From Zonotrichia leucophrys gambelii (Eukaryota; Chordata; Aves; Passeriformes; Passerellidae): 64,000 nucleotides of DNA. Below, in pieces: positions 1-11,110 of this stretch. The first letter of the stretch is position 1; each line of letters opens with the position of its first letter. The notes under the pieces are model-generated. The model made no database searches. It was not told the origin of the DNA and saw only the letters and a list, made by a program, of their open reading frames with translations. Made by a program: the position numbers and the translations under genes. Location of the stretch: contig NC_088177.1 of assembly GCF_028769735.1 (NCBI RefSeq), positions 20,745,599 through 20,809,598 of the forward strand, in the 5' to 3' direction.

Positions 1-779
1 GGAAATCTGAACTGTGCTTATGACAAATGCTTTCTGTTTGAATTCCCTGTTGCTTCCTTTGACAGCTGCTTGTCCTATCAGGGGAAGACTTCATTCAGAA
101 AATCAGCAAAGCTGGGGAAGTCATTAGCAGGGTTGTCCCTGTCCTGCCTAGTGTTGTACTAAATGATACTTGTGAGGCTACAGAGGTATTTGTCTTTATT
201 TATTTTACTCCAACATGGAAGTCAGACCTGGATTAGCATTGGCAGGGCATCTTTACTACAAAGTCTTAAAAGATGGCCTTACAAAAACATATTTCAAGTT
301 CCCATGTAGACTCTGGACTTCCTGTGCAAAGGGAAGATACCTCTTGTATCATGAATAAGATGCAATGAGTAAGAACAGCACGAGAATTTTGTCAATCAGT
401 AAAACATAGCTAGCCTAGATAAGAGGGAAGGAGAAAGCTCCTCACTTTTCACTGTTGGCAAACACTGGCTAGTAGTGGTGACTTGAAGAACATTTCTTGT
501 GCACACAGCCCCTGTTCTGCATCAGGATGTGCCTATCCCTCAGGGCTGCCAGATCAGTGAAGATCCAGTGCCAGGGTGGCCACACAAACTCTCGTTGCAG
601 TGCCCTGCCAGAGCCACGCTCGGTGCTCCCTTGCAGGAAGTACTAGCTGTTGTTCCATGGCACAGCTGCACTCTGCTACTGGCAGCAGCCCTTCAGAAGG
701 CTGAGCATTTCAGCCTCAGAGAAATTCGGTACATAGCTTTAGGTAATGGACATCATGCTGGCAAGAAGTAGCAAGGCTT
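1..779. other. Noncoding stretch, nothing recognised
   Basis: No exon, RNA gene or known repeat is visible. The longest ATG-initiated frame (499-771, plus, 90 codons) has no recognisable domain, no secretion or membrane pattern and no obvious splice context, so it is treated as chance. The stretch ends where similarity to an old SINE begins. Confidence 0.6.
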
Positions 780-975
780 CTTATTCTTGGCTCCGTCACT
801 GACCCGCTGTGTGACCTCAGGCAAATCACTTCGCTTCTGTGTGCTTCTTCTACTTTCCATCTTTCATCTGTCTTGTCTGTTCGACTGCAAGCTTTGGGAG
901 GGGGATGAGTATGCAGCACCAACCACAGGAGAGCTTTAATCTCTGTTGGGACTCTGAGTACAGTACAAAACCTAC
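780..975 (+). repeat. Ancient MIR/CORE-SINE-like repeat
   Basis: The segment follows, in order, landmarks of the old amniote MIR-type SINEs: a block around 790-835 reading like 'ctgccact..gctgtgtgacct..ggcaaatcact', then a pyrimidine-rich 'ctctgtgc..tcatctgtc' block (835-875), a 'gactgcaagcttt' block (882-895), and a terminal block near 935-975 ('aatctctgttggga', then 'acagtacaaa'). Order and spacing agree over nearly 200 bp, which is hard to get by chance. The copy is heavily mutated, as expected for an element active long before modern birds. The family name is from memory of the consensus, not a search; a related LINE tail is possible for the last 80 bp. Confidence 0.6.
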
Positions 976-2639
976 AGCTATTCTGTAGTCCATACTGTCT
1001 ACATTAGCTCTTTGCACGAAAAGTATTGCACAGTGGTCAAAACGGGCCACTACTGCAATATTTCTCACATCAGCACATCTGATATCACCTTGCACTCTGT
1101 CCACAGAGCAGGAAAGATATTCCACATAGCAGGCCTTCTATACTTTCATTTAGATTGTTGACTGCACATGAAAAGTGAGATTATAAATAGGGCTGCTTTG
1201 CCTTGAAGATATGCTTTGAATGTGTGCTTTTTGACAATGAAACAGGCATGCTATAAGAAAGTTGCTGCTTCTATAAATGAACATGTGAAGTGCAAGGAAA
1301 TGGACTTTTATGTCTTGAAAATGATTATTAACAAACTAATGAGTAACGGTGCTAATGTGATGAAAATACCCCATATTTACAAGGTACAACAGAGATGCAT
1401 AGGCCAAGGAAAGACCTGACTGGTTGATATCCTATTGGGATGGGTTTCATTGGCTGTAGAGGGTGCACACTCACAACCAGTTTAGTTCTGACTATAAATG
1501 AGTGAATGGATGTCTGTATGTGTGTGTGTGTATGTGTGTGTGTGTACAGAGATGAAACAAGAAAGAGAATGAGACTGAAGACAATGTGTCAAAGAAGTCA
1601 AATAGTGGGATCCCACAGGTAAAATAATATAGTTGCTTTGTAGACCTGTGCTTACCAAGTTTTTAAAATACATCATTCCTTGCAGAACCATAATCTTTTG
1701 GCATTCATTCTTCCAGTTTTCTAGGACAAAGAATATGTTATGCCTCCTGAAAATATTCCTTTATGATCTGGAGCTGACTGAAAGATCAGGTAGCCTGAAT
1801 CAGCCCTGTGGCACTTAATAACACTTTCCCTGAAGAAACTCTCACAAGGCATAACTTTCTCCTTTTTTTTACTGCATGCTTTTTGGAATCTCTGTACAAG
1901 GTACTCTTGTTCCAATTGTAAAGCAGCTTTGGTAGAACCTGTAAGGAGCAGCTGTCAGCAAAGACAGCGGATCATGTTATCACACAGCACGATGCTCTGT
2001 AACATTATCATTTTGCAAGTTCTGCTGCTTCCTGTTGTCCCATTTGTAAAGGTGCTTTCTGGCTTTCTCTCCCTCTATTGTGACAGCTTTTGTCTTTGCA
2101 CCACTGGTGCAAAACTAAAGAGATCTAACTGAACAAGGGAGCAGTTTTGTTCTCCTGCAATAGAGAGATATGTCAGGCTTTTTAGATGGAAAATAAAATA
2201 TGGACATGTTTTTGAATCTCCTTTTGTTTTTCAAAGTTTTACAACCTTACTTATCTGTAAACAAAATCATCATATTTTTTTTTTTTATAGCACACTGCAT
2301 AAATACAACTTCATGCATCTGGGAAGGTGACAGCTGCCCTGTGAGATAGATTGTGACAGTTTAAAATCAGGGAATCAATCACTGAGATATAGTGCCTGGA
2401 TGCTGTTCCCACCAGGATGTATTGCAAGATCCAGGAGCTCGCTATTTGAGATATGCCATCATAACTCTGATAGATTAAAGCACCACATCCAGGAAACAAT
2501 TGTGTAAGAAAAAAATGGTGTCATAGATCTGCCAGGTTACAGCACAGACTCCAGGAGCCAACCAAGGGAGGGCAGGGCTGTATCTCTGCTCCCAGAAGCT
2601 GCCAGAGCAGCATGATGACAGTTCTGCTCTCAAACAGCC
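976..2639. other. Noncoding stretch with two simple repeats
   Basis: Apart from the TG microsatellite at 1511-1546 and a run of 12 T at 2275-2286, nothing is recognised. Open frames here are all under 75 codons. The minus-strand frame at 1482-1691 owes part of its length to the microsatellite, which reads as a Thr-His alternation. Confidence 0.6.
1511..1546. repeat. (TG)n microsatellite
   Basis: An interrupted TG repeat: two pure TG blocks separated by a TA interruption, about 36 bp in all. The interruption suggests reduced slippage compared with a pure tract. Confidence 0.9.
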
Positions 2640-2770
2640 CCATTATGACCTAATTAGCATATATGAATTGCAGATTTAAAGCATTAAAGTGATGTACAAA
2701 TCATTAATTTTTTGTCAAATCCATGTCAGCCTTGTGTATGCCTTCCTATTTTAATGTTGCATGACAGTGG
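2640..2770. promoter_or_regulatory. Candidate conserved noncoding element (homeobox-site-rich)
   Basis: An AT-rich block of high complexity with several adjacent homeodomain-type cores: CCTAATTAGC near 2649-2658, GCATTAAAG near 2681 and CATTAATTTTT near 2702. These lie within about 60 bp, next to a purine/pyrimidine-mixed sequence with no repeat character. Such clusters are typical of developmental enhancers, but single TAAT cores are common in AT-rich DNA, so this is inference. No chromatin or conservation data are available here. Confidence 0.25.
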
Positions 2771-4583
2771 AAAGAAGTCTAATCCTCTGTATATAAAGAA
2801 GAGAGATCTGGTGTAGCTGATATAATGAGATCTATTTAAACACTGGATGTTTTGCAGCTTTGAGTATATCTGATCAGAGAAGAAAAAAAAAGCCACATAT
2901 GTCCCATTAGGGTTAATTGTGAAAGGATGTAAATATATTCAAAGCCCCAAGGGTAGTTCTGCATGTTGTCTGTATGAAAGAAAAGATATAAAACTTGTTT
3001 TCCATCAAAACTTCTTTTTAGTTTTGCGACAAATAAAAGGAACCACCTGCTCACACAAGATGGACCTGATTTTCAGAGGAGATGAACACTCAGAAAAATC
3101 TAGCTCTCACTTTGGAAACAAAGTTTTAGACATAGTCTGAGGAATGGCATACAAAAAATTCAAACAGATATCAAAATCAAGTTCACATTAACTCCAGTGC
3201 CTGTAGAGAATCATTGCAAAAAGGGAGGACAGTGGCTTTCAAGTGGGACTTCCTAAACTTCCTATTAGAGCTTCACAGTGATGCTGGGAAGGCTAGGTAT
3301 CACCCGCAGGCTGTGGCTGGCTGTCTCAGCCATCACAAACTGTTTGTTCATATATCAGGATGGATCCCCATCTATTCTGGCCTCATGGGTTTACTATTTT
3401 CTTACTATCCCATTTCATATCTCTTGTTTTCCTTCCCTGGCTTTAAAAGGGTCTCTTGCATCTCATGCTCAGAACAGAGGATACAGCTGCTGCTCTGAGC
3501 TGAGAGCACTATTCAACACCTTTGAGCAAACCCTTCTGCCACCTGATCAAAATGTCTTCCAAGTCTTCTTTCAATGAGCAAATTATTCCTCGACAACAAG
3601 TGGCATTTCACAGGCATGACCAAACATCACATTTCCATCAAACAGGCTTGCATATTAGACTGACTGAAATCCAGATGCATGAACAGAGAGGTCTTCTTTA
3701 TCAGTCTACTCCATCTCTCACATAGCCTGGCCTGGGGATGGATTGAATTCCAGGGAGCTGCACAGGAGGTAGGTAAGAGGAATAGTCTTGACAGTTGTGT
3801 TCAAGTATTTTATGCATCAGAGGAGAAGAATATTGGTGGCATAATTACAATGAAGCACATATTCCAGATGTACAATTCCAGATGCTGGCTGAGACTGTTA
3901 GTAAAGACAATGTAATTAGGCACCCACTTCCAATTTCTTGTCCATGGGTACTGCAATCTTCACCCCTGCACCCCTTTGAAATCACTTGTAATTCCAAACC
4001 AGCAGGTTTGGTGAAGTTGTTTGTGTGTGTCTTTGTTTTAGACCTGTGTGTTTCTGCAGTCGACAGCACTCCTGGGCAGATGATTTCTCTCACAGTTCAG
4101 TAGAATGACTTTCCCAGCAGCAAATAACCAGCAGAGTAGCTCATCTTTTCTGACAGGAGTTGAACACAGAGATGGCTCTCCTCAGGCTAGGAAAACAAGG
4201 ATATGGAGGAATGAAAGCGCCATTGAGAAATGTGTTGAACTGAGAGGCAGCCCGTGTGAGAGCCTTTCTGCTGCATACCTGGACAGGTGCTCAGCAGTTA
4301 CCTCTTGAGTGTAATTTCAGTAGCTCAGAGGGTAAGTAGATAAGGAGTCAGCCATCAGCACACGGGATCCCCACACTTTAGATGAGTTAAAAAGTGTGTC
4401 TTACAGAGACACTTGGGTGCTCTCTTTCTGCCCAAGGGTATTAGCTTTGGGGTTAAGGAGGAAAAGAGCAGGTGAAAAGCTACACTAGGAACAAGGTTTG
4501 GGATGAAAACCTATGAATTTCATTTTCCCTTCAAATCTTGCCAGAATTTGGGGAGCCCCCAAATACACTACAACTCTCCTGGA
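2771..4583. other. Noncoding stretch, nothing recognised
   Basis: Several overlapping short frames occur (for example 3214-3498 and 3278-3577 plus, 3795-4103 plus opposed by 3845-4093 minus). Both strands being open over the same bases without a recognisable product argues for chance. A short GT-rich run lies at 4019-4030. Confidence 0.55.
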
Positions 4584-4610
4584 ATGATTCTATGATTCTA
4601 TTCTATGATT
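4584..4610 (+). repeat. CR1 LINE 3' terminus, minimal remnant
   Basis: Three imperfect copies of the octamer ATGATTCT/ATTCTATG stand together. This short tandem array is the diagnostic 3' end of bird and reptile CR1 retrotransposons. No clear CR1 3'UTR precedes it, so this is either an extremely 5'-truncated insertion or the last recognisable piece of an old one. Plus orientation follows from the tail sequence. Confidence 0.7.
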
Positions 4611-7600
4611 TACAGTAGTACTGTGTTTTAAAGTGAAATATGGAAATGAAAATTGCATGCATTCGGAGACTGCAGGGAGAGCAGACACCATCTCTGAGCA
4701 GAGTCAACACTCAGCAGTAGGCATAACTCCAGGAGCTGAAATGAAAGAAGTCTCAAGGTCCTTGTGAAATTAATCCCTATGTGAAGGGGTAAGGCAACCA
4801 GTCAAAAGTTTTTGCAAGAGCCTTCCTGAGATCCTTGAGGGACTCTGGGAGCATGTAGGGCTTGCTTTGGCCTTCTTTCACAGCCTGGAGTCCAAGGGAA
4901 TACAGTTGTAGGGACTTTCTCCCTGAAGACACAACAGCTTTGAAGTGTATTGGCAGAATGCAAATGAACTTCTGAGCCATGCAGACCCAGCTTTGGCCTT
5001 GCTCCTGCTGCTAAGAACAAGCTACTTGGCTGCCACAGAGCAGTGGTTTCATTGCTTCTTGCTGAATTCTCTACCCTGCTCACCATTTTTTTTCTCTGCA
5101 CTTGCACATGCAGAGCACAGTACAGGATCTAGCCAGGTAACCTGGCAGAACAGCTGCAAAGTCTTTCAGGTGCTTGCATTTCTGACCTGTCCTGCACCTA
5201 CTCCAAAATTTCTGAGCTGAAATGGCTCCTTGGCTGCAAGCTCCTGAGTTCAGGCTCTTATGGAGCTTTGGGAGAACAGTCTGAGCAAAAGGTCCACTAA
5301 TGAAGCAGCAAAATCAGCTGGCTCCAGGGACTTGTTTAATTTCATTAACTTGAGAGTTGATGCAATATCTCTTGCAGTAATTGGTATGTTGATCTTGTCC
5401 CTATGCTATGAAAGAGGGAAGCATAAGATCTTCATTTCATCCCAGAGCTCAGATGAGCTAGCCCTACATTGCACTCTGTTAGTGATCTTCAAAAGGCATT
5501 ATTTATAAAAGTAGCTTTCTGGGATGCTGTTCAATCCATGCCCATTATCCATGCAAATTCCTCAAGCTGTATTGGGTTAGATAGCTGCTGGTATTGCTGG
5601 AAAACCAACCAACCTGCAGAAATCTTTACTTAGTTCTTTATTGAGCACAATGTGGTCGGGATTAGTCAGTCATGGCATTGGATTAGCATTATTGGTAGCC
5701 ATGGCAATTTCCATTTGTGTGACAATCCATGTAACCTTTCCCATTAAAATTCAGCTTAAAATACCTATGAGAATCCCACAGTTCTCACTGAATCCCAGGA
5801 ATATCATATGGCATCATTCAAAGTAGGATAAATCCAAATACATCTGAAGCTTTATTCAAATGAGCTGAAACCACGCTAAGTTCAATTAAAGAATAAGAGC
5901 ATTAAAAGCCTGAAAAAGAGGCCGCGTACATTCTAATTCTGATCTGGGTCTTGCCATGATTAATTACACTTCTAAGTCTTATAGTTCCTTTAAACAAATA
6001 TGGGAATTGTTCCCTCTGATTCTTGTTCACTCAGTAGTTAAGCCTGCGAGGTCAAGCTTTCACCTGAACAGAGGTGAAAGTTTTTGGTGAGGTCAACTCC
6101 ATGCCTGTTAAAAGTCCTGCACACATCTGTTGAGGTACCAAACCTTGCTGTACAAGGCCACACCACTGATCCTGGCAACCCAGCTTGCCCACTCCCCATT
6201 CCACATTCAATTTGGAGATAGAAAGCAGGGTTCTCTTCACCTCAAGCCAGTCATGTTTTTCCTCATTTTGCATACTCACTGATGAATTATTATAACTGTG
6301 CTACCAGAATTATTTCTGCAGGGGCAGAATTTAAACTCACTGAATACACTGATTGTTAACAGCTTAAATATGGAAGTGGAATGGGAGATGTCATCCTTCT
6401 GCCCAGGCTCCAGCTCTCTGCTCCCTGCGTCCTGCCCTCCACATGAAGGGCAGTAACAAGCAGCTGAAACCTACTCACATCTTGCACCACCACAGCTGTT
6501 TGTAGCTGACCTGCATGGCTGCATCTTTTTACAGCCAGGGCCAGGTAGAGAAAAAAATAACGAATTCTCACTCTTGTGCTTCCCATTGAGATATATTGCC
6601 TTAACTCAGTGTGAAAAGCCTCTGGTTTTGAGTTCTGCCCAACCAAAAGATCTTGTTTTGTAATGTACCCTGCTAAATCTCTACACACAATAGCTTCATT
6701 AAAAGATTGGAAGGAAAATAATAGGAGTGGTTAGATCAAAGTGTATAATAAGCAAACACAGTAACAGACATTTTTATTCCATTATTTTGTGTGCTATAAT
6801 ATCCCAGTTTTATACACTGGGTCTCTCTTAGGGAAGCAAGTGTTCTGCTTGGCAAATTTTTCCATGTGAAGGTGTACCCATTAAAATTTAAACTATGATT
6901 TTACATTTATTATCTATCCCTGAGTTATATCTTAGGTCAGCAGAGGGGAAGGCCTGAAAAATGAACTTTGCACACTGTTCCCTCCTCATTCTGAAACACT
7001 TCTGTTGAGAAGATGTTGGATCATGGTGCTTAAAAATTCAATACATCTGTAATAAAATGAAATAAAATGAAAAAAAAAAAAAACTGTGTGTAAAAAGATA
7101 TCTGTGCACATGAACAATGAAATGATTTCACAGCTTAACTGGGTGATCTTTTTTCTATGGCAGGGAATGCAAAGATGCTGCAAATAATGCTGAGGCCACT
7201 CATACCAAAGTCTAAATTTTTCCTAGGCACCTGAGAGCCAGGGGTACTCTCAGCGTTTCAGTCTGAAGCAAGTGAAGGTGTCCTGCTTTGAAGAGCTGTA
7301 AGCACCCTGTGTCATTCCTAGAAATATGGCAGGTTTAGTCCTAGATGTGAGATCACAAATTCAGCAGGTTTTCAGGTGTCCATTTCAACACACAGCCCGC
7401 TCATTTCTCATGCACAGCCAGTATCTGCCACACTGCAGTTTGTTCTTGGTTTAAGCCTTGAACTTCACTTCCCTGCCACTGTGTCAATAGCCAGCCTTCA
7501 CTTGTACAATCTGAACTTTTATCATGTTGTGTCATTGCACATAAAACCCTTCTCATCCAGATCTTTTGTGAAAATGATTTTTGTGGTTCTGTTGCTAGAA

Positions 7601-9653
7601 AAGTCTTATGCTCAACTATAAGCTAAATAAAACAATTTTCTTTCCATCAAATATTTAAACCCGCTGTGCTGGCATGGACTCAAAGTGAGGGAGTGAAATA
7701 TGCCTGAGAAAAAAATGGGAAAACTGAAACCTTTATCTTACAGATACTTCCATCAATAACTTAAATTATGCAGCTGTCCTCAAAATAGATCAGACTCACA
7801 AACAGCGCAGCTTTTAGATGCAGAGAATACCTGATGAATATACATTCATTTGAAAATATAATTTCTTTGAGTCTTTCTAGATATTTTCTGAAGCCTAGGA
7901 CTGTCTGAATCACTGTGAGAGGTTAGAGAGCTGCGAATGCTTTTCTTAAGTTGCATGTGAGGTACTGGGGAAGTTGATATGTTATGTACTCAAATGAAAG
8001 GCTTTTTTGAAACTGAACTCAAGTGAACTGCAAATTCAAGTCAGCAGGGTGCCAGTGCCCTCTGTGTTTGCTGTCTGTGTCTTTAAGAACACAGAGTTAA
8101 AGACTTCCAGCAGAGACATAGGAACATCATCTTCTCACTGCCTTCTGCACTAGCAAGGGATGGTGCCTAGTTGTAAAACCTGTGTGTGTCTTCCCAGGAT
8201 GCTGGAACCCTCTGCAGGCACCTCAGCTCCCTCCCCCAGCCCAGCTGCTGCCCAGGACCCTGGTGCACAGTGCTGTCAGCCCCAGCTGGCAGAGGGGCTG
8301 CACTGGGCATCTGCAGCTAAATGTTTCCAGGGAGTGCAGGGCAGCTCCCGCCTGCAGGGAGGCCAGGATGTCCTGGGTCACCTGAAGCTCTGGTCTAGGA
8401 AGAAGCTGGCCAGCAGGTTTTGCTGGGCTGGCAAATTGTCCAGAGCTACAAGGAGTGGTGGGACTTATTTGCTTCTTTGGACCTCATTCTGAGCATGTCC
8501 CTGCTCTTTAAGGACAGGGAGTAGTCTGGTGACTCCTGACTACAGAAGAATTCTGGCAGGTGATGTGCAGGATTGGCTCTCCCCTGTCTGCATGTATTAA
8601 GGCTGTGAGCACAGAACAGAGCACACAAGTTATTTCTATACAGTTAAATGCAGATCAATGAAGCCCACTTGTGTCCATTCAGAAGCCACTGGGACACACT
8701 TGCTCAAGCTCTCAAGCTGTTCAACAACTACAACGCCTCTGGGCTTTTTCTCTGCAGTGTGCCAACTATGGGACAGAAAGAAAGAGAACCAAATATCACA
8801 AGTCTTCTAAAACAATTACAAAGGCTGAGAATACGATGGGGGAATATAGATGCAACTCAAAGAGACAGAGGTGACGGGATAAAAGAAAATTCCTGGTTCG
8901 CCTTCCAGTGTTTTGTCAGAGAAATGAATGTTGGACACACAAAATTGCACACTATGTCTGAGTTTAGCTTTATGATTCAAGAGCTTTTTTAGTGATGCCA
9001 TATGTATAGTCTGAAAAAGAAAGGACTGGCAGAGCTACAGGAACAGTGTTTATTTTTTCTGCTGGGGGAAGGAGGGGCATCCCTAGATACTTTTTTTGAA
9101 CCTGGGTAAATTAAGCTATTTTATTCTGAAAATGGACAGGAGATTATATGCATTAGCTTAATTTGAAGCATCCATTTAGGCTTTTTTAACAGAAAGCATT
9201 AGTTACTTCTTCAAGGAAGAGTTAGTCTATTAAAAGGACATAAGTTCTCACCTATAACCATTCAGAGACTAAACCTGTCCAGAGCCAGCTTCACTAGCAA
9301 ACACATTTTGGCTTTTACACCCCTACTATGGTGACATGAAGATACAAGAGTTTATGGCTGCCTTGTGTCACTGGCACAGCACACGCACCAGCACATGCCA
9401 GCACACAGACTGGTAAATCTGACATTCAGTATGTACACAACAACACTTGGAAAAAAATTTAAAAATGAAAGACTATGCAAAAGTATCTTCTTTGTGGCAT
9501 TATTAATATCTGTATAGTTATCAGACTGCAAGTAAGTTTGAATCAAATCAGCAGTACTTTATGAAAAGAGAGGGTGTATATCAATGTACATTGTGTATAA
9601 TTGGTGCCGTTTGAAATGATGAAGTGCTACTAACTGATCTTCATAAAATAAAA
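4611..9653. other. Noncoding stretch with a GC-richer patch and an A-rich tract
   Basis: No exon or recognised repeat. Notable local composition: a GC-richer, CA/CTG-rich patch at about 8190-8440, which carries two overlapping open frames (110 and 67 codons) of no known family, and an A-rich tract at 7051-7083. AT-rich sequence near 5870-5980 contains homeobox-like AATTAA cores but no stronger evidence of function. Confidence 0.55.
7051..7083 (+). repeat. A-rich tract with two AATAAA hexamers, possible retroposon tail
   Basis: Two overlapping copies of an AATAAAATGA unit run into 13 consecutive A. This is the layout of the 3' end of a polyadenylated transcript copied back into DNA, but it can also arise by slippage. 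I see no identifiable parent sequence upstream and no convincing flanking target duplication, so a processed pseudogene is only a possibility. Confidence 0.35.
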
Positions 9654-9820
9654 CTTTGCATTTATATAGTGCCTTCCATCTGAGATCTCAGAGATCTTCA
9701 CAAACATTACTGAATTAACTCTCTCTGAGCCTTTCAATTTAGTTATTGCTCTCCTTAACCTACAGATGTGGAGAGCACAGGCAAAGAGAGATGAACATCA
9801 CATGAGGAAACCAAGACACT
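9654..9820 (-). repeat. Ancient amniote interspersed repeat (MIR/LINE-tail type)
   Basis: The segment begins with 'gcatttatatagtgcc', continues 'catctgagatctcagag' and 'acaaacatt.ctgaattaa', and ends with a block like 'acagatgtggag..agg.aaagagag'. This is the same order as a very widespread old vertebrate repeat whose consensus contains 'tttatatagcgcc', 'gatctcaaagcgctttacaaac' and 'acagatggggaaactgaggcacagag'. The right-hand part is the reverse complement of the MIR core region, hence minus strand. Exact family is uncertain. Confidence 0.5.
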
Positions 9821-10913
9821 AAGGGCAAGTGCTTCTTGCCCTGTAAAGAAACTCACAGCCTTTCTTTTTTTGAACAGAAGCTGTAAGCTTTCAGCGCCTC
9901 TGAAAATCAAGCCACTTTAGTTGCACTTTTGCATGCAAATGCCCAATTTAGCTTAAATTATTCCTTCAAAATCCTCAAGGAAATGTGTAGGAGAACTGAC
10001 AAAAAGGATCCAGAAAGCTTGGCTCAGGGCCCTGTGTTTTGGCTGAGGGATTGTTCTCTGCATACCGCCTGACCACTGTGACCACAACTTGTGAAACCTT
10101 GCTTTGTCTTCTCATGCTTTCACTCCTTCCCACAGTTTCCAGCAAAGAAATAAAGGCAAAAGATATATGCAGCTTGCCAGAGTAGTGCTGAATACACTTT
10201 AATGGCACAGGAGCCCAGGATCCATGGCAATAAGAGAAGGTTGACAGTTGCAAGCTCAGCAAACTGGTGACGAACTTCTGAAATCAGATCAAGTCAAATG
10301 GATTAATCTAGTAAAATTAACTTCTCTGGCTAAAAACTCTCTCTGAAGAAATGATCAGACCGATCTGGGACAGTCTGAAAGAACAAGGCCAGATACCTCC
10401 TTGGTGGTATGAGGACGGGTATGGAAAAAGTAGCTGGAGGAGAGCTGGAGCGATACCAAACCCTTAATCTGTGTAAAATGCAGCCAAGGCAGTAAATTTG
10501 GCTTCACAAATAGCCTGGGACTTTGCCTTCAGGGCTGCATTCAGACATCAATGTCCTGACTTAATGCCTTCTACTCCCTAGCATACACTGCCTTATCCAG
10601 ATCACTGGAGACTTTTGAGATGTGTCTCCTCTCTCATCAAACTGGATCAAGGACATAAAGCCACCACTTCATCTCAGACACTAAAATACAGTCCTGAGAC
10701 CTAGAGGAGGCCTGTAGCTGGATTCTCCCCTCTTTCCAGCACTGATATTGCTTTGACTGCAGAGAGCTGAGTTTCCCCCACATCCTGCAAGAGAGGAGCT
10801 CTGTGATGGGAGTTTGCACTCTCTGGCCAGGACTTGAAGGCAGGCAAAGAGGCAAGCAGGCAGAGGAATGCTGATTAAGCCTCCAAAGGAAAATGCCAGA
10901 TGCATCACTTGGT
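9821..10913. other. Noncoding stretch, nothing recognised
   Basis: No exon, RNA gene or repeat recognised. Minus-strand frames at 9975-10262 and 10681-10989 have no known domain; the second runs into the CR1 fragment on its left-hand side of the map at 10914-10989. Confidence 0.55.
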
Positions 10914-11110
10914 GAATCTCAGAACAAACTGAGTTGGAAGGGATTGTCAAGAATAATTGAGTGCAGCTCCTGGCCCTGCACAGCAACATCCTGCATAGCG
11001 TCCTGTATGGGAGTTACATGAATGGCTGTTACCATAATTTGCAGTGCTGCACTGGCGCTTTGGCCTCGGCAAGGAATAATCCCCTCCTCACCAGAGTAAA
11101 GATAAATGAC
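10914..11110 (-). repeat. CR1 LINE 3' fragment (CR1-X-like tail)
   Basis: Read on the minus strand, 10914-10998 matches the end of CR1 elements whose 3'UTR contains 'gtgcagggccaggag' and 'cccttccaactcag' before a degraded ATTCTATGATT tail. Further upstream on that strand, short matches to the last coding part of CR1 ORF2 remain ('gag..caaagcg', then 'gca.cactgca'). The tail octamers are mutated to 'gttctgagattc', so the insertion is old. Only about 200 bp of an element of several kilobases is present, which is usual because CR1 copies are 5'-truncated. Confidence 0.75.

Noticed and set aside
10914..11110. A tRNA-headed SINE with a CR1 tail, as known in zebra finch
   Set aside because: The part beyond the CR1 3'UTR was first compared with a tRNA-Ile head, but only about half the bases agreed and the A and B boxes were poor. 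The same bases align better with the last coding part of CR1 ORF2 ('gag..caaagcg' and following), so an ordinary CR1 fragment explains it.
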